Notes: generated by a model not told the origin, from the sequence alone. DNA of 64,000 bases from Mesorhizobium sp. B2-1-8 (GCF_006442545.2 NZ_CP083952.1:744001-808000), one strand, 5' to 3'; positions 1 through 9,431 are shown, numbered from the stretch's first letter. Numbers and translations: made by a program.

Positions 1-660
1 TTCGGCGATCGCCTCGACGACGGTTTCGTCTCCGTAACGATCCAGGATTCCATTGAGCCGATCCTGGCCGATCAGCAGCGCGGCGGCCTGGGCCCTGATG
101 TCGCCGATGCGCTGATCGGCAACCCGGATGTTGGAGCAGATGATGGCGTAGATTTCGGAATCGAGCACGCCCTTCTTGAACAGTTTTACCGGCGGCAGCC
201 GCAGGCCTTCCTGCTCGACGGCGGTTGCGGACGCGGAGAAGCCTCCCGGAACGGAACCGCCGATATCGGGCCAATGGCCGGTGTTCGACAGCCAGCAGAA
301 GATCTTTTCACCGCGATAGACCGGCATGGCGAAACGCACATCCATCAGATGCGTGCCGCCGAGATAGGGATCGTTGACGATGTAGATGTCGCCCGGCTCC
401 GGAGCCAGGCAGCGGCCGTCGGCGATCATCTCGATGACCGTCCTGGTCGAATATTGCATGACGCCGACGAACACCGGCAGGCCCTGACTGCCCTGTGCGA
501 TCAGCGAGCCGTCTACCGCTGAATAGATGCCGTCCGAGCGGTCATTGGCCTCGGCGATCACCGGCGAGAAGGCGGCACGCGAAAAGGTCAGGTCCATTTC
601 GTCGCAGACCTGCTGCAGGGCCGCCTGGAGAACCGAAAGGGTAATGGCGTCGAGCTTCAT
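1..660 (-). CDS. hyuB: Hydantoinase B / 5-oxoprolinase beta-type subunit (partial, 3' end outside window)
   Basis: Reading leftward from an ATG at 660, 220 codons stay open to the window edge. The family is about 520-590 residues, so over half is missing. The translation begins MKLDAITLSVLQAALQQ and carries NDPYLGGTHLMD near residues 96-107, typical of HyuB/oxoprolinase B. Its start is 1 nt beyond the hyuA stop, so the two are translationally coupled. HyuA and HyuB form an ATP-dependent cytoplasmic enzyme that opens hydantoin-like or 5-oxoproline rings. The exact substrate cannot be told from sequence. Confidence 0.9.
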   Translation of the reverse strand, partial: MKLDAITLSVLQAALQQVCDEMDLTFSRAAFSPVIAEANDRSDGIYSAVDGSLIAQGSQGLPVFVGVMQYSTRTVIEMIADGRCLAPEPGDIYIVNDPYLGGTHLMDVRFAMPVYRGEKIFCWLSNTGHWPDIGGSVPGGFSASATAVEQEGLRLPPVKLFKKGVLDSEIYAIICSNIRVADQRIGDIRAQAAALLIGQDRLNGILDRYGDETVVEAIAE

Positions 661-661
661 T

Positions 662-2746
662 TCAGGCCTCGCCAATGTCGATGACGATGTTGCCGTCGGC
701 GTCCGGTCGCGCGCGGTCGCCGGGTTCCAGCACGGTGGTTGCGTCCATCTGTTCGAGGATCGCCGGCCCTTCTATGACAGCGTCGAGCGGCAGCTTTTCC
801 CTGATATAGACCGGCGTGTCATACCAGCGTCCGCCATACCAGACCGGCCTGATTTCGCGCCGCGCCTCTTCGAGCGTCTTTGACCGCCCGGCCGGGTCGA
901 TCAGTCGCGACAGATCGATCGCCGGGCGCACGCCGGTGACCGAGGTGTTGAGATTGACGAGGTTGGCGCGGATTTCCGGCAGTTCTACCTTGAAGCGGGC
1001 GAAATAGGCCTTTTCGAACAGGGACTGCAATTCGTGCCGGGTCACCGACGAGGACGGCAACGGCACGTTGATGATGTGGGTCTGGCCGACGAACTGCATG
1101 TCGGCGGAGTGAGTGACGCGGATCGTTTCCGGCTTCACCGCTTCCTTGGCGATCAGCTCCTCGCCTTCGTTCCGGTGCCGTTCCAATACCTGGTGGAGCC
1201 GGGCTTCATCGAGCACAGCCACGGGCTGGTTGATGGTGTTGACGAAGTCGTGGCGCAGATCGGCGACGACGCAGCCGAGCGCGTTGGTGATGCCGGGACG
1301 CGCCGGCACCAGCACTTTGGGCAAGCCGAGTTCGCGGGCGAGCGCCGTGGCATGCAATGGGCCCGCGCCGCCGAAGGCGAATAGGGCGAAGTCGCGGGGG
1401 TCGTGGCCGCGCGACACCGAGACCATGCGGATGGCGCCGGCCATCTTCATGTTGCCGAGCCTGAGCACCGCGCCCGCGGCCTCGACACCCGACAGGCCCG
1501 TCGCCTTGCCGATCCTGTCCTCGAAGATGCCGGTGACGCGCTCCGACGTGACCGGATTGTCGACTGCGAGCAGCTTCTTCGGCGCCAGCCGGCCGAGCAC
1601 CAGATTGGCGTCGGTGATCGTCGGCTCGGTCCCGCCGCGCCCGTAACAGACCGGGCCGGGATTGGCGCCCGCACTTTCCGGACCGATCTGGATCAGGCCG
1701 GCCGCATCGACGCGGGCGATCGAGCCGCCGCCGGCGCCGACCGTATGCACCGCCACCATCGGCACATGGATCGGCATGGCGTATTCGATCTCGATCTCGT
1801 TCGAAACAGCCGGCTCGGCGTTGCGGATCAGCGCCACGTCGGTCGAAGTGCCGCCCATGTCGTAGGTGACGAGATTTTGGAAGCCGGCGCGCTTGCCCGT
1901 ATAGGCGGCGGCGATGACGCCGGAGGCGGGGCCCGACATCACGGTCTTGGCCGATTCACGTGTGACGAAGCGCGCCGAGATCATGCCGCCATTGCCGTTC
2001 ATGATGAGAAAATCGCGGGCATAACCCTTGTCGGCCAATTCCTTGCGCAGGCGCTCGACATAGCGCTCCAGGATCGGTTGCACCGAGGCGTTGACCGATG
2101 CCGTCACCCCACGCTCGAATTCGCGCGCTTCCGACAGCAGCGCATGGCCGGTGGTGATGTAACCGTTCGGCCAAAGCTCGGCGGCGATTTCGGCCGCGCG
2201 CCGCTCATGTGACGGGTTGGCGTAGGAATGCAGGAAATGGATGACGAGGGATTCGCAGCCGGCCGCGATGAGCGCCTGCACCGCCGCGCCCATCTCGGCC
2301 TCGTCGAGCGGCGTGCGGACGGCGCCTGATGCCTCGACGCGTTCGGACACTTCTAGGCGCAAATTGCGCGGGATGATCGGGACAAAGGTTCCGGTCATGC
2401 CATAGGGCTGCGGCCGCGTGCGCCGGCCGAGCTCGATCACGTCGCGAAAACCGCGCGTGGTGATCATGCCGGTCTTGGCCAGCCGGCGCTCCAGCACCGC
2501 ATTGGTGGTGGTGGTCGTGCCATGCACGATGAGGTCGATGCCGTCGACCGGAAAGCCGGTGGCGCCGAGCGCCGAAACCACGCCGAAGGCCTGGTTGTCG
2601 ACCGTGGTCGGGGTCTTGGCCAGATACACCTTGCCACCGTCCCTGCCGTCGATCAGAAGCAGGTCGGTGAAGGTTCCGCCGACATCGATGCCGGCGACGA
2701 CGCTGCCCAGGGAATCCGGCGGCTGCACCGAAAAATTCTCTTTCAT
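662..2746 (-). CDS. hyuA: Hydantoinase A / N-methylhydantoinase-oxoprolinase alpha-type subunit
   Basis: 694 residues, normal for the family. The N-terminus has the actin-like nucleotide-binding signature GIDVGGTFTDLLLID (about residues 19-33), then HGTTTTTNAVLER near residue 75. A second phosphate-binding element, DMGGTSTDVALI, lies mid-protein, and GAGGGSIARVD and FGGAGPLHA follow. This is the ATP-using subunit of a ring-opening amidohydrolase. It is first in an operon with hyuB. A possible GntR-type operator (2830-2840) lies 84 bp upstream. A distant relative is encoded at 55894-57936. Substrate (hydantoin, N-methylhydantoin, oxoproline or other) is unresolved. Confidence 0.9.
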   Translation of the reverse strand: MKENFSVQPPDSLGSVVAGIDVGGTFTDLLLIDGRDGGKVYLAKTPTTVDNQAFGVVSALGATGFPVDGIDLIVHGTTTTTNAVLERRLAKTGMITTRGFRDVIELGRRTRPQPYGMTGTFVPIIPRNLRLEVSERVEASGAVRTPLDEAEMGAAVQALIAAGCESLVIHFLHSYANPSHERRAAEIAAELWPNGYITTGHALLSEAREFERGVTASVNASVQPILERYVERLRKELADKGYARDFLIMNGNGGMISARFVTRESAKTVMSGPASGVIAAAYTGKRAGFQNLVTYDMGGTSTDVALIRNAEPAVSNEIEIEYAMPIHVPMVAVHTVGAGGGSIARVDAAGLIQIGPESAGANPGPVCYGRGGTEPTITDANLVLGRLAPKKLLAVDNPVTSERVTGIFEDRIGKATGLSGVEAAGAVLRLGNMKMAGAIRMVSVSRGHDPRDFALFAFGGAGPLHATALARELGLPKVLVPARPGITNALGCVVADLRHDFVNTINQPVAVLDEARLHQVLERHRNEGEELIAKEAVKPETIRVTHSADMQFVGQTHIINVPLPSSSVTRHELQSLFEKAYFARFKVELPEIRANLVNLNTSVTGVRPAIDLSRLIDPAGRSKTLEEARREIRPVWYGGRWYDTPVYIREKLPLDAVIEGPAILEQMDATTVLEPGDRARPDADGNIVIDIGEA

Positions 2747-2829
2747 TGTCGAAACCCGAAATGCTGGGACTACGGATATGCCACAGTTTGGAAAGGTGTT
2801 TTACGGCGGCATCTTGACGCAAATATCGT

Positions 2830-2840
2830 TTGTATACTAA
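2830..2840. promoter_or_regulatory. Candidate GntR/FCD-type operator in the hyuA-fpr divergent region
   Basis: The sequence TTGTATACTAA lies between divergent hyuA and fpr. It is one base from the palindromic TTGTATACAA core bound by several FadR/FCD-subfamily GntR regulators (established knowledge). No such regulator gene is adjacent in this window. The call rests on motif and position only. Confidence 0.35.
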
Positions 2841-2965
2841 TAAATTCCGGACACAAGAGCTTACCGCTTCGGTAGCGTGCATGGCACGCCGGAACCTGAA
2901 TGGTCCGGGCGCGCACGGGAAAGTTTGGCGCCCGCGTCTGTAATTGGGCGAGAAGGTTGGAATTG

Positions 2966-3793
2966 ATGAATACCACGCCCGCGTTCAATACCGCTGAAGC
3001 CCGCCCGCTACAGTTTCCGATTCCGGCCAATGTCTATGCCGAAACCGTCGTCTCGGTGAAGCACTACACCGACCGGCTGTTCTCGTTCCGCATCACGCGC
3101 CCGCAGTCGCTGCGTTTCCGCTCCGGCGAATTCGTCATGATCGGCCTGCCCAATGCCGAGAAGCCGGTGTACCGCGCCTACTCCGTCGCCAGCCCGGCCT
3201 GGGACGAAGAGCTGGAATTCTTCTCGATCAAGGTACCGGATGGCCCGCTGACCTCGGAACTGCAGAAGATCCAGGTCGGCGACACGGTCATCATGCGCCA
3301 GAAGTCCACCGGCACGCTGGTGGTCGACGCACTGACCCCGGCCAAGCGCCTGTTCATGATCTCGACCGGCACCGGCATCGCGCCCTTCGCCAGCCTGCTG
3401 CGCGACCCCGACACCTACGAGAAATTCGATCAGCTGATCCTGACCCACACCTGCCGCGACAATGCCGAGCTGATCTACGGCCAGGAGTTGGTGGCGGCAC
3501 TGGAAAGCGACCCGCTGATCGGCGAGCTGACCGCCGGCCGCGTCACGCTGTACAATTCGACGACCCGCGAGGAGTCGGCGCGCATGGGCCGCATCACCGC
3601 GCTGATCGGCTCCGGCAAGTTCTACAGCGATCTCGGCATCGAGAAGCTCGATCCAGAGACCGACCGCATCATGATCTGCGGCTCGATGCACATGCTGAAG
3701 GACGTCAAGGAGCTGGCCGAAAGCCTCGGCTTCCAGGAAGGCTCGCTCAGCCATCCCTCGAGCTTCGTCGTCGAGCGCGCCTTCGTCGGCTGA
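2966..3793 (+). CDS. fpr: Ferredoxin/flavodoxin-NADP+ reductase
   Basis: 275 residues from ATG 2966, chosen over an upstream in-frame ATG at 2900 because GAGAAGG sits about 9 nt before it and the extra N-terminus is not family-like. It has the FAD-binding YRAYSVASP (RxYS motif), the NADP pyrophosphate loop STGTGIAPFASLLRD, and ICGSMHMLKDVKEL. The C-terminus VERAFVG is the usual ending of bacterial-type FPR. It transfers electrons between NADPH and ferredoxin or flavodoxin in the cytoplasm. It appears monocistronic, with a hairpin at 3820-3839 downstream. Confidence 0.93.
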   Translation: MNTTPAFNTAEARPLQFPIPANVYAETVVSVKHYTDRLFSFRITRPQSLRFRSGEFVMIGLPNAEKPVYRAYSVASPAWDEELEFFSIKVPDGPLTSELQKIQVGDTVIMRQKSTGTLVVDALTPAKRLFMISTGTGIAPFASLLRDPDTYEKFDQLILTHTCRDNAELIYGQELVAALESDPLIGELTAGRVTLYNSTTREESARMGRITALIGSGKFYSDLGIEKLDPETDRIMICGSMHMLKDVKELAESLGFQEGSLSHPSSFVVERAFVG

Positions 3794-3819
3794 GGCTGGC
3801 GCTTCTCTCGTCAATCGAG

Positions 3820-3839
3820 TTTTGACCTTCCGGTCAAAA
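3820..3839 (+). terminator. Inverted repeat after fpr, possible terminator
   Basis: TTTTGACC, a 4-nt loop TTCC, then GGTCAAAA form a perfect 8-bp stem 27 bp past the fpr stop. A short A/T run follows. The stem is short, so it could be a weak bidirectional terminator or a protein-binding palindrome. Confidence 0.4.
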
Positions 3840-3997
3840 ATCAGCTGCTTTCGCGGCCTTTTTCAGCTATCCCTCGCTTGAGGACTCGTGAAGCGCGGCT
3901 TCGCGGGCTATCTTCGTGCGTGTCGCCCAAAGTGCCGAACGGCTTTGGGAGAACGATGCGCACCAAGAGCGCACGCCGCTGAATGAAAGGGCAGGAG

Positions 3998-5044
3998 ATG
4001 AGCAGCACAATCCGCGAAGCCGATCTTGGCACCAAGGTGACGCCGCTGCCGGCACGCGCCGCCGCCAACACGCCGGTGCCGCTGGACCATCACATCGCGC
4101 GCAATCCCGGCCTGAAACTCGACCTCGGTTTTCTGGAATCGGTGCGCAGCGTCAACCGCTCGGCGCTGGAACGCCGCGTCGCCAGCCTGACCAAGCGGCG
4201 CTCGATCAAGGCCGACAACCAGGCCGCCTGGCTGCTGCGGGCGATCGCCTGCATGGACCTGACGACGCTCAACTCCAACGATACCGAGGAGCGCGTGCGC
4301 CGGCTCTGCGCCAAGGCGATCAACCCGCTGCGCCGCGACATCATGGAAGGCCTCGGCATTGCGGGCGAGACCATCCGGCCCGCCGCCGTCTGCGTCTACC
4401 ACCCCTTCGTCGCCACGGCTGTCGACGCCGTGCGCGGCACCGGCATCCATGTCGCCGCCGTCTCCACTGCCTTCCCGCATGGCCTGGCGCCGCTGTCGAC
4501 CCGGCTGCAGGAGATCGAGGCCTCGGTGAAGGACGGCGCCGACGAGATCGACGTCGTCATCCCGCGCGGCCTGGTGTTCGGCGCCAAGTGGCGCGAGCTC
4601 TACAACGAGATCGTCTCGATGCGGGCCGCCTGCGGGGACGCGCATCTGAAGGTGATTTTGGGTACAGGCGACCTCGCCACGCTGCGCAATGTCATGCTGG
4701 CCTCGATGGTGGCGATGATGGCGGGCGCCGATTTCATCAAGACCTCGACCGGCAAGGAAAGCGTCAACGCTACGCTGCCGGTCGGGCTTGCCATGGTGCG
4801 CGCCATCAGGGCCTATTTCGAGGAGACCGGCTATCTCATCGGCTTCAAGCCGGCCGGCGGCATTTCCACCGCGAAAGTGTCGCTCGACTGGCTGGTGCTG
4901 ATGAAGGAAGAGCTCGGCCGGCCATGGCTGGAGCCGGAGCTGTTCCGCTTCGGCGCCTCCAGCCTGCTGACCGATATCGAGCGCCAGCTCGAGCATCATC
5001 TGACCGGGCATTATTCGGCCAATCATCGCCACGCGATGGCTTGA
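3998..5044 (+). CDS. deoC: Deoxyribose-phosphate aldolase
   Basis: 348 residues from ATG 3998, with AAAGG about 7 nt upstream; ATG 3983 is an alternative adding MKGQE. It splits 2-deoxyribose-5-phosphate into glyceraldehyde-3-phosphate and acetaldehyde. The Schiff-base lysine is in GADFIKTSTGKE and the second active-site lysine in GFKPAGGI. It is longer than the 220-260 residue enterobacterial form because of an N-terminal extension, as in long eukaryote-like DeoC enzymes. The next gene, 72 bp downstream, is an aldehyde dehydrogenase, which fits disposal of the acetaldehyde. Confidence 0.93.
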   Translation: MSSTIREADLGTKVTPLPARAAANTPVPLDHHIARNPGLKLDLGFLESVRSVNRSALERRVASLTKRRSIKADNQAAWLLRAIACMDLTTLNSNDTEERVRRLCAKAINPLRRDIMEGLGIAGETIRPAAVCVYHPFVATAVDAVRGTGIHVAAVSTAFPHGLAPLSTRLQEIEASVKDGADEIDVVIPRGLVFGAKWRELYNEIVSMRAACGDAHLKVILGTGDLATLRNVMLASMVAMMAGADFIKTSTGKESVNATLPVGLAMVRAIRAYFEETGYLIGFKPAGGISTAKVSLDWLVLMKEELGRPWLEPELFRFGASSLLTDIERQLEHHLTGHYSANHRHAMA

Positions 5045-5116
5045 GGCGAGCGAGGCTTTGAACGTGGAGCCCTACGGCGAAGAAATGCTTCCCGAGACAA
5101 TTATCTGGAGCGCCCC

Positions 5117-7489
5117 ATGAACATTCTCGAACGCTATCACGCCATGGAATACGGCCCGGCGCCGGAGGCCCGCAACGAGGCGGATGCCTGGCTCGCGGCG
5201 CGCGAATTCGGCAAGGCGCTGTTCATCGGCGGCGACTGGAAAGCCGCCAGTGGCGGCAAGACTTTCGACACCAGCGAACCGTCTTCCGGCAAGCTGCTGG
5301 CCAAAGTCTCCGACGCCAATGCCGCCGATATCGACGCGGCGGTCGCTGCGGCCACCAAGGCGCTACCGAAATGGAGCGCCAGTTCGGGCTACCAGCGCGC
5401 GAAAGTGCTCTACGCCATCGGCCGGGCCATGCAGCGCCACCAGCGCCTGTTCGCCGTGCTTGAGACAATCGACAACGGCAAGCCGATCCGCGAAAGCCGC
5501 GATATCGACGTGCCGCTGGCGATCCGCCATTTCATTCATCATGCCGGCTGGGCGCAGGCGCTGGACCGGGATTTCCCCGGCCACAAGGGTGTCGGCGTCG
5601 TCGGCCAGATCATCCCGTGGAATTTCCCGCTGCTGATGCTGGCCTGGAAGATCGCGCCGGCGCTTGCGGCGGGCTGCACCGTGGTGCTGAAGCCGGCCGA
5701 ATTCACGCCGCTCACATCGATCCTGTTCGCCGAGATCTGCGAACGTGCCGGCGTGCCGAAGGGCGTCGTCAATATCGTGCAGGGCGGTCCGGAAGCAGGT
5801 GCGGCCATCGTCAACCATCCCGGCATCCAGAAGATCGCCTTCACCGGTTCGTCGGAAGTCGGCAAGATCATTCGGAAAGCCACCGTCGGGTCGGGCAAAA
5901 AACTGTCGCTGGAGCTCGGCGGCAAGTCGGCCTTCATCGTCTTCGAGGACGCCGATCTCGACAGCGCCGTCGAAGGGCTGGTCGACGGCATCTGGTTCAA
6001 CCAGGGCCAAGTCTGCTGCGCTGGTTCGCGCCTGCTGGTGCAGGAAGGCATCGCCGACGCCTTGATCGCCAAGGTCAAGACGCGGATGAGCCGGCTGCGT
6101 GTCGGCAGCCCGCTCGACAAGAACACCGATATCGGCCCGCTGGTCGACCTGACCCAGCTCGACCGAGTCAAGGGGCTGATCGCCGAGGGCGCCAGGCAGG
6201 GCGCCGTCTGCTGGCAGCCGGACGCGGCGCTGCCGTCGTCGGGTTACTATCACCTGCCGACGCTTGCAACGGGTGTTTCGCCGGCTAATATCCTGGCGCA
6301 GGAAGAGGTGTTCGGGCCGGTGCTCGCCACCATGACCTTCCGCAACACCGAGGAAGCGATCGAGCTCGCCAACAACACGCGCTATGGGCTGGCGGCCTCG
6401 GTGTGGAGCGAGAACGTCAACCTTGCCCTCCATGTGGCGCCGCAATTGAAGGCCGGCGTGGTCTGGGTCAACGGCACCAACATGTTCGACGCTGCCTGCG
6501 GCTTTGGCGGCTACCGCGAGAGCGGCTTCGGCCGCGAAGGCGGGCGCGAAGGCATGTTCGAGTATCTTTCGGCGAAACTGCCGCTAGGCCCGGTGATCAA
6601 GCCGGCGACGTCTTCGGCGCAGCCCGTCGATCAGACGGATGGCGCTGATATCGACCGCACGGCTAAGCTGTTCATCGGCGGCAAGCAGGTGCGTCCGGAC
6701 GGCAATTACTCGATTGCCGTCGCCACCGCCAAGGGCAAGCTTGCCGGCGAGGTCGGGCTCGGCAGCCGCAAGGATATCCGCGATGCGGTTTCGGCCGCCC
6801 GCGCCTGCAAGAGCTGGCCGGAAGCGACCGCCTATAACAGGTCCCAGGTGCTTTATTACCTGGCCGAAAACCTTTCCGGCCGTGCAAGCGAGTTTGCCGC
6901 CCGCCTTGCCGAGTTGACAGGCGCCAATGCCAAGGCCGCGCGGGACGAGGTGGAACTCTCGATCGAACGGCTGTTCCTCTATGCCGGCCTTGCCGACAAG
7001 TTCGAAGGCCGCGTCCACCAGCCGCCAGCCAGGGCCGTGACGCTGGCACTGCACGAGCCGGTCGGCGTCGTCGGCATCGTCGCGCCGGACAATCAGCCCC
7101 TGCTCGGCTTCATCTCGCTGGTCGCGCCGGCGCTGGCCATGGGCAACATGGTGGTCGCCGTGCCGTCGGAACGGTATCCGCTGCTGGCCACCGATCTCTA
7201 TCAGGTCATCGAATATTCCGACGTGCCGGCCGGCGCCATCAACATCGTCACCGGCCGCAGCGCCGAACTTGCCGGCGTGCTGGCCAAGCACGACGACGTC
7301 GACGGGCTCTGGCTGTTTGCTGACGCCGATACCTGCGCCAAGGCGGAAGCCGACTCCATCGGCAATCTCAAGCGCGTGTGGAGCGGCAATGGCCGCAGCC
7401 TCGACTGGGCCTCGGAAGAAGCCGCCGGCGACGCGTTGCTGCGCCGCGCCATCGAGGTGAAGAATGTCTGGGTGCCTTATGGCGATTGA
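5117..7489 (+). CDS. ALDH16-like double-domain aldehyde dehydrogenase
   Basis: 790 residues with two ALDH units. The first (about 30-490) is complete: IIPWNFPLLM cofactor-site motif, general base in LELGGKSA (Glu266), catalytic nucleophile in GQVCCAGSR (Cys300), and EEVFGPVL. The second (about 510-790) repeats the NAD-binding half (EPVGVVGIVAPDNQPLL) but ends without a GQxC nucleophile segment. This is the layout of the ALDH16 family, where the C-terminal unit is structural. It directly follows deoC, so acetaldehyde from deoxyribose breakdown is a plausible substrate. That substrate is inferred from context. Confidence 0.88.
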   Translation: MNILERYHAMEYGPAPEARNEADAWLAAREFGKALFIGGDWKAASGGKTFDTSEPSSGKLLAKVSDANAADIDAAVAAATKALPKWSASSGYQRAKVLYAIGRAMQRHQRLFAVLETIDNGKPIRESRDIDVPLAIRHFIHHAGWAQALDRDFPGHKGVGVVGQIIPWNFPLLMLAWKIAPALAAGCTVVLKPAEFTPLTSILFAEICERAGVPKGVVNIVQGGPEAGAAIVNHPGIQKIAFTGSSEVGKIIRKATVGSGKKLSLELGGKSAFIVFEDADLDSAVEGLVDGIWFNQGQVCCAGSRLLVQEGIADALIAKVKTRMSRLRVGSPLDKNTDIGPLVDLTQLDRVKGLIAEGARQGAVCWQPDAALPSSGYYHLPTLATGVSPANILAQEEVFGPVLATMTFRNTEEAIELANNTRYGLAASVWSENVNLALHVAPQLKAGVVWVNGTNMFDAACGFGGYRESGFGREGGREGMFEYLSAKLPLGPVIKPATSSAQPVDQTDGADIDRTAKLFIGGKQVRPDGNYSIAVATAKGKLAGEVGLGSRKDIRDAVSAARACKSWPEATAYNRSQVLYYLAENLSGRASEFAARLAELTGANAKAARDEVELSIERLFLYAGLADKFEGRVHQPPARAVTLALHEPVGVVGIVAPDNQPLLGFISLVAPALAMGNMVVAVPSERYPLLATDLYQVIEYSDVPAGAINIVTGRSAELAGVLAKHDDVDGLWLFADADTCAKAEADSIGNLKRVWSGNGRSLDWASEEAAGDALLRRAIEVKNVWVPYGD

Positions 7490-7648
7490 ACGCTGTCGTT
7501 CGGGCTTGACGGGCGGGTATATGTTCTTTAACGAGAAAAAACATCTTTATCAGTGAACTGGCACAGGCCGCATAATGGCGCCTGACTGGCACATGACGCC
7601 TTCGCCGGCCGCCGATAGAGGCAGTTGACCCAAGCAGGCGAGGAAAAC

Positions 7649-8380
7649 ATGGCGGATCTGGCAGGCAAGGTCGTTGTCATCACGGCAGCGGCGCAAGGCA
7701 TCGGCAAGGCAAGCGCGCTGGCCTTCGCCAAGGCTGGCGCCACCGTCCACGCCACCGACATCAACGAGACGCTGCTGGCGGAACTCGCCAGGACCTCCGG
7801 CATCAAGACTCGCAAGGTCGACGTGCTCAACGACGAGGCGGTCAACGCCGCCTTTGCCGAGATCGGCGCCGTCGACGTGCTGTTCAACTGCGCCGGCTTC
7901 GTTCATTCGGGCTCGATCCTGGAGATGAAGGACGCCGATCTCGATTTCGCCTTCAATCTCAACGTGCGCGCCATGATCCGCACCATCCGCGCCGTGCTGC
8001 CCGGCATGCTGGAGCGTGGCGACGGATCGATCATCAACATGGCCTCGCTCGCCAGCTCGACCAAGGGTGTGCCGAACCGCTTCGCCTATGGCGTTACCAA
8101 GGCGGCGGTCATCGGCCTGACCAAGGCGGTCGCGGCCGACTATGTCGGCAAGGGCATACGCTGCAACGCCATCTGCCCCGGCACGGTCGAAAGCCCGTCG
8201 CTGCAGGACCGCATGCATGCCCAGGGCGACTATGACGCCGCCCGCGCTGCCTTCATCGCCCGCCAGCCGATGGGCCGGCTCGGCACACCGGAAGAGATTG
8301 CCGATCTCGCCGTGTATCTGGCCGGCGCCACTTACACATCGGGGCAGGCCTATAATATCGACGGTGGCTGGTCGATCTGA
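7649..8380 (+). CDS. SDR-family dehydrogenase, likely 2-keto-3-deoxy-fuconate/rhamnonate type
   Basis: 243 residues from ATG 7649, preceded by GCGAGGA; a TTG at 7625 is less likely. It is a classical short-chain dehydrogenase: cofactor motif TAAAQGIG near residue 13, NCAG near 80, catalytic Ser in NMASLASS and YGVTK (Tyr-Lys). The segment IRCNAICPGTVESPS matches the DHRS6 / 2-keto-3-deoxy-L-fuconate dehydrogenase branch. The next gene is an FAH-family hydrolase. The pair fits the last steps of non-phosphorylative 6-deoxysugar breakdown, oxidation to a 2,4-diketo acid then cleavage. Substrate is inferred. Confidence 0.8.
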   Translation: MADLAGKVVVITAAAQGIGKASALAFAKAGATVHATDINETLLAELARTSGIKTRKVDVLNDEAVNAAFAEIGAVDVLFNCAGFVHSGSILEMKDADLDFAFNLNVRAMIRTIRAVLPGMLERGDGSIINMASLASSTKGVPNRFAYGVTKAAVIGLTKAVAADYVGKGIRCNAICPGTVESPSLQDRMHAQGDYDAARAAFIARQPMGRLGTPEEIADLAVYLAGATYTSGQAYNIDGGWSI

Positions 8381-8574
8381 GCGCCGCCCGGGGACAAAGA
8401 TCGGGCTTGACGAAGGATCGGGAAGTCTGAAAACCGGCTAGCCGGCCGTCAAAGCAGGCTGTCCGCGCTTGTCGTGAAGCAGGCCGGTGGCTACGGTCCG
8501 CCCGGTTCCGGAAGGGCTGATGCCTCGGCGGAGAGTTTTAGAACGGCCACGAGGTCGCAATCAGGAGAAGATGC

Positions 8575-9420
8575 ATGAAACTGCTGCGCTATGGCGAGAT
8601 GGGGAGCGAACGTCCCGGCCTGCTCGATGCGGATGGAACGATCCGCGATCTCTCCGCCCATGTCGCCGATATTGCCGGCACCACGCTTCATCCGGCGTCG
8701 CTGGACATGCTGTCGAAGCTCGACGCGAAGTCGCTGCCGGTGGTTCCCGGCAAGCCGCGCCTTGGCGCCTGCGTTGCCGGCACCGGCAAGTTCATCTGCA
8801 TCGGCCTCAACTATTCCGACCACGCCGCCGAGACCGGCGCCACCGTGCCGCCTGAGCCGATCATCTTCATGAAGGCAAGCTCGGCCATCGTCGGCCCGGA
8901 CGACGACGTGCTGATCCCGCGCGGCTCCGAGAAGACCGACTGGGAAGTCGAGCTCGGCGTGGTCATCGGCAAAACCGCGAAATACGTCAGCGAGGCCGAC
9001 GCGCTCGACTACGTCGCCGGCTACTGCGTCGCCCATGACGTGTCCGAACGCGCCTTCCAGGCCGAGCGCCAGGGCCAGTGGACCAAGGGCAAGAGCTGCG
9101 ACACGTTCGGCCCGACCGGCCCGTGGCTGGTGACCAAGGATGAAGTGGCCGACCCGCAGAATCTGAAAATGTGGCTGACCGTCAACGGCAAGACGATGCA
9201 GAACGGCTCGACCAGGACCATGGTCTATGGCGTTGCCTACCTCGTCTCCTACCTCAGCCAGTTCATGTCGCTGCACCCCGGCGACATTATTTCGACAGGC
9301 ACCCCGCCCGGCGTCGGCCTCGGCATGAAGCCGCCGGTGTTCTTGAAGGCCGGCGACGTGGTGGAACTGGGCATCGAAGGGCTCGGCCAGCAGAAGCAGA
9401 CGTTCAGGGCTGATATTTAA
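8575..9420 (+). CDS. Fumarylacetoacetate hydrolase family protein (2,4-diketo-3-deoxy-sugar-acid hydrolase type)
   Basis: 281 residues. The FAH fold signature CIGLNYSDHAAE is followed by the metal-binding run EVELGVVIGK and by HDVSERAFQ. The C-terminal STGTPPGVGLGMKPP is typical of the branch often labelled ureidoglycolate lyase but shown in sugar-acid pathways to cleave 2,4-diketo-3-deoxy acids to pyruvate plus a hydroxyacid. Position 195 bp after the SDR supports that role. GGAGAAG provides the ribosome site. The exact diketo acid is not known. Confidence 0.82.
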   Translation: MKLLRYGEMGSERPGLLDADGTIRDLSAHVADIAGTTLHPASLDMLSKLDAKSLPVVPGKPRLGACVAGTGKFICIGLNYSDHAAETGATVPPEPIIFMKASSAIVGPDDDVLIPRGSEKTDWEVELGVVIGKTAKYVSEADALDYVAGYCVAHDVSERAFQAERQGQWTKGKSCDTFGPTGPWLVTKDEVADPQNLKMWLTVNGKTMQNGSTRTMVYGVAYLVSYLSQFMSLHPGDIISTGTPPGVGLGMKPPVFLKAGDVVELGIEGLGQQKQTFRADI

Positions 9421-9431
9421 GGGCGCCCTTT

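Noticed and set aside
3925..4000. Inverted repeat CCAAAGTGCCGAACGGCTTTGG upstream of deoC as an operator
   Set aside because: Pairing is partial and no known deoxyribose regulator motif or regulator gene is close, so evidence is too thin.
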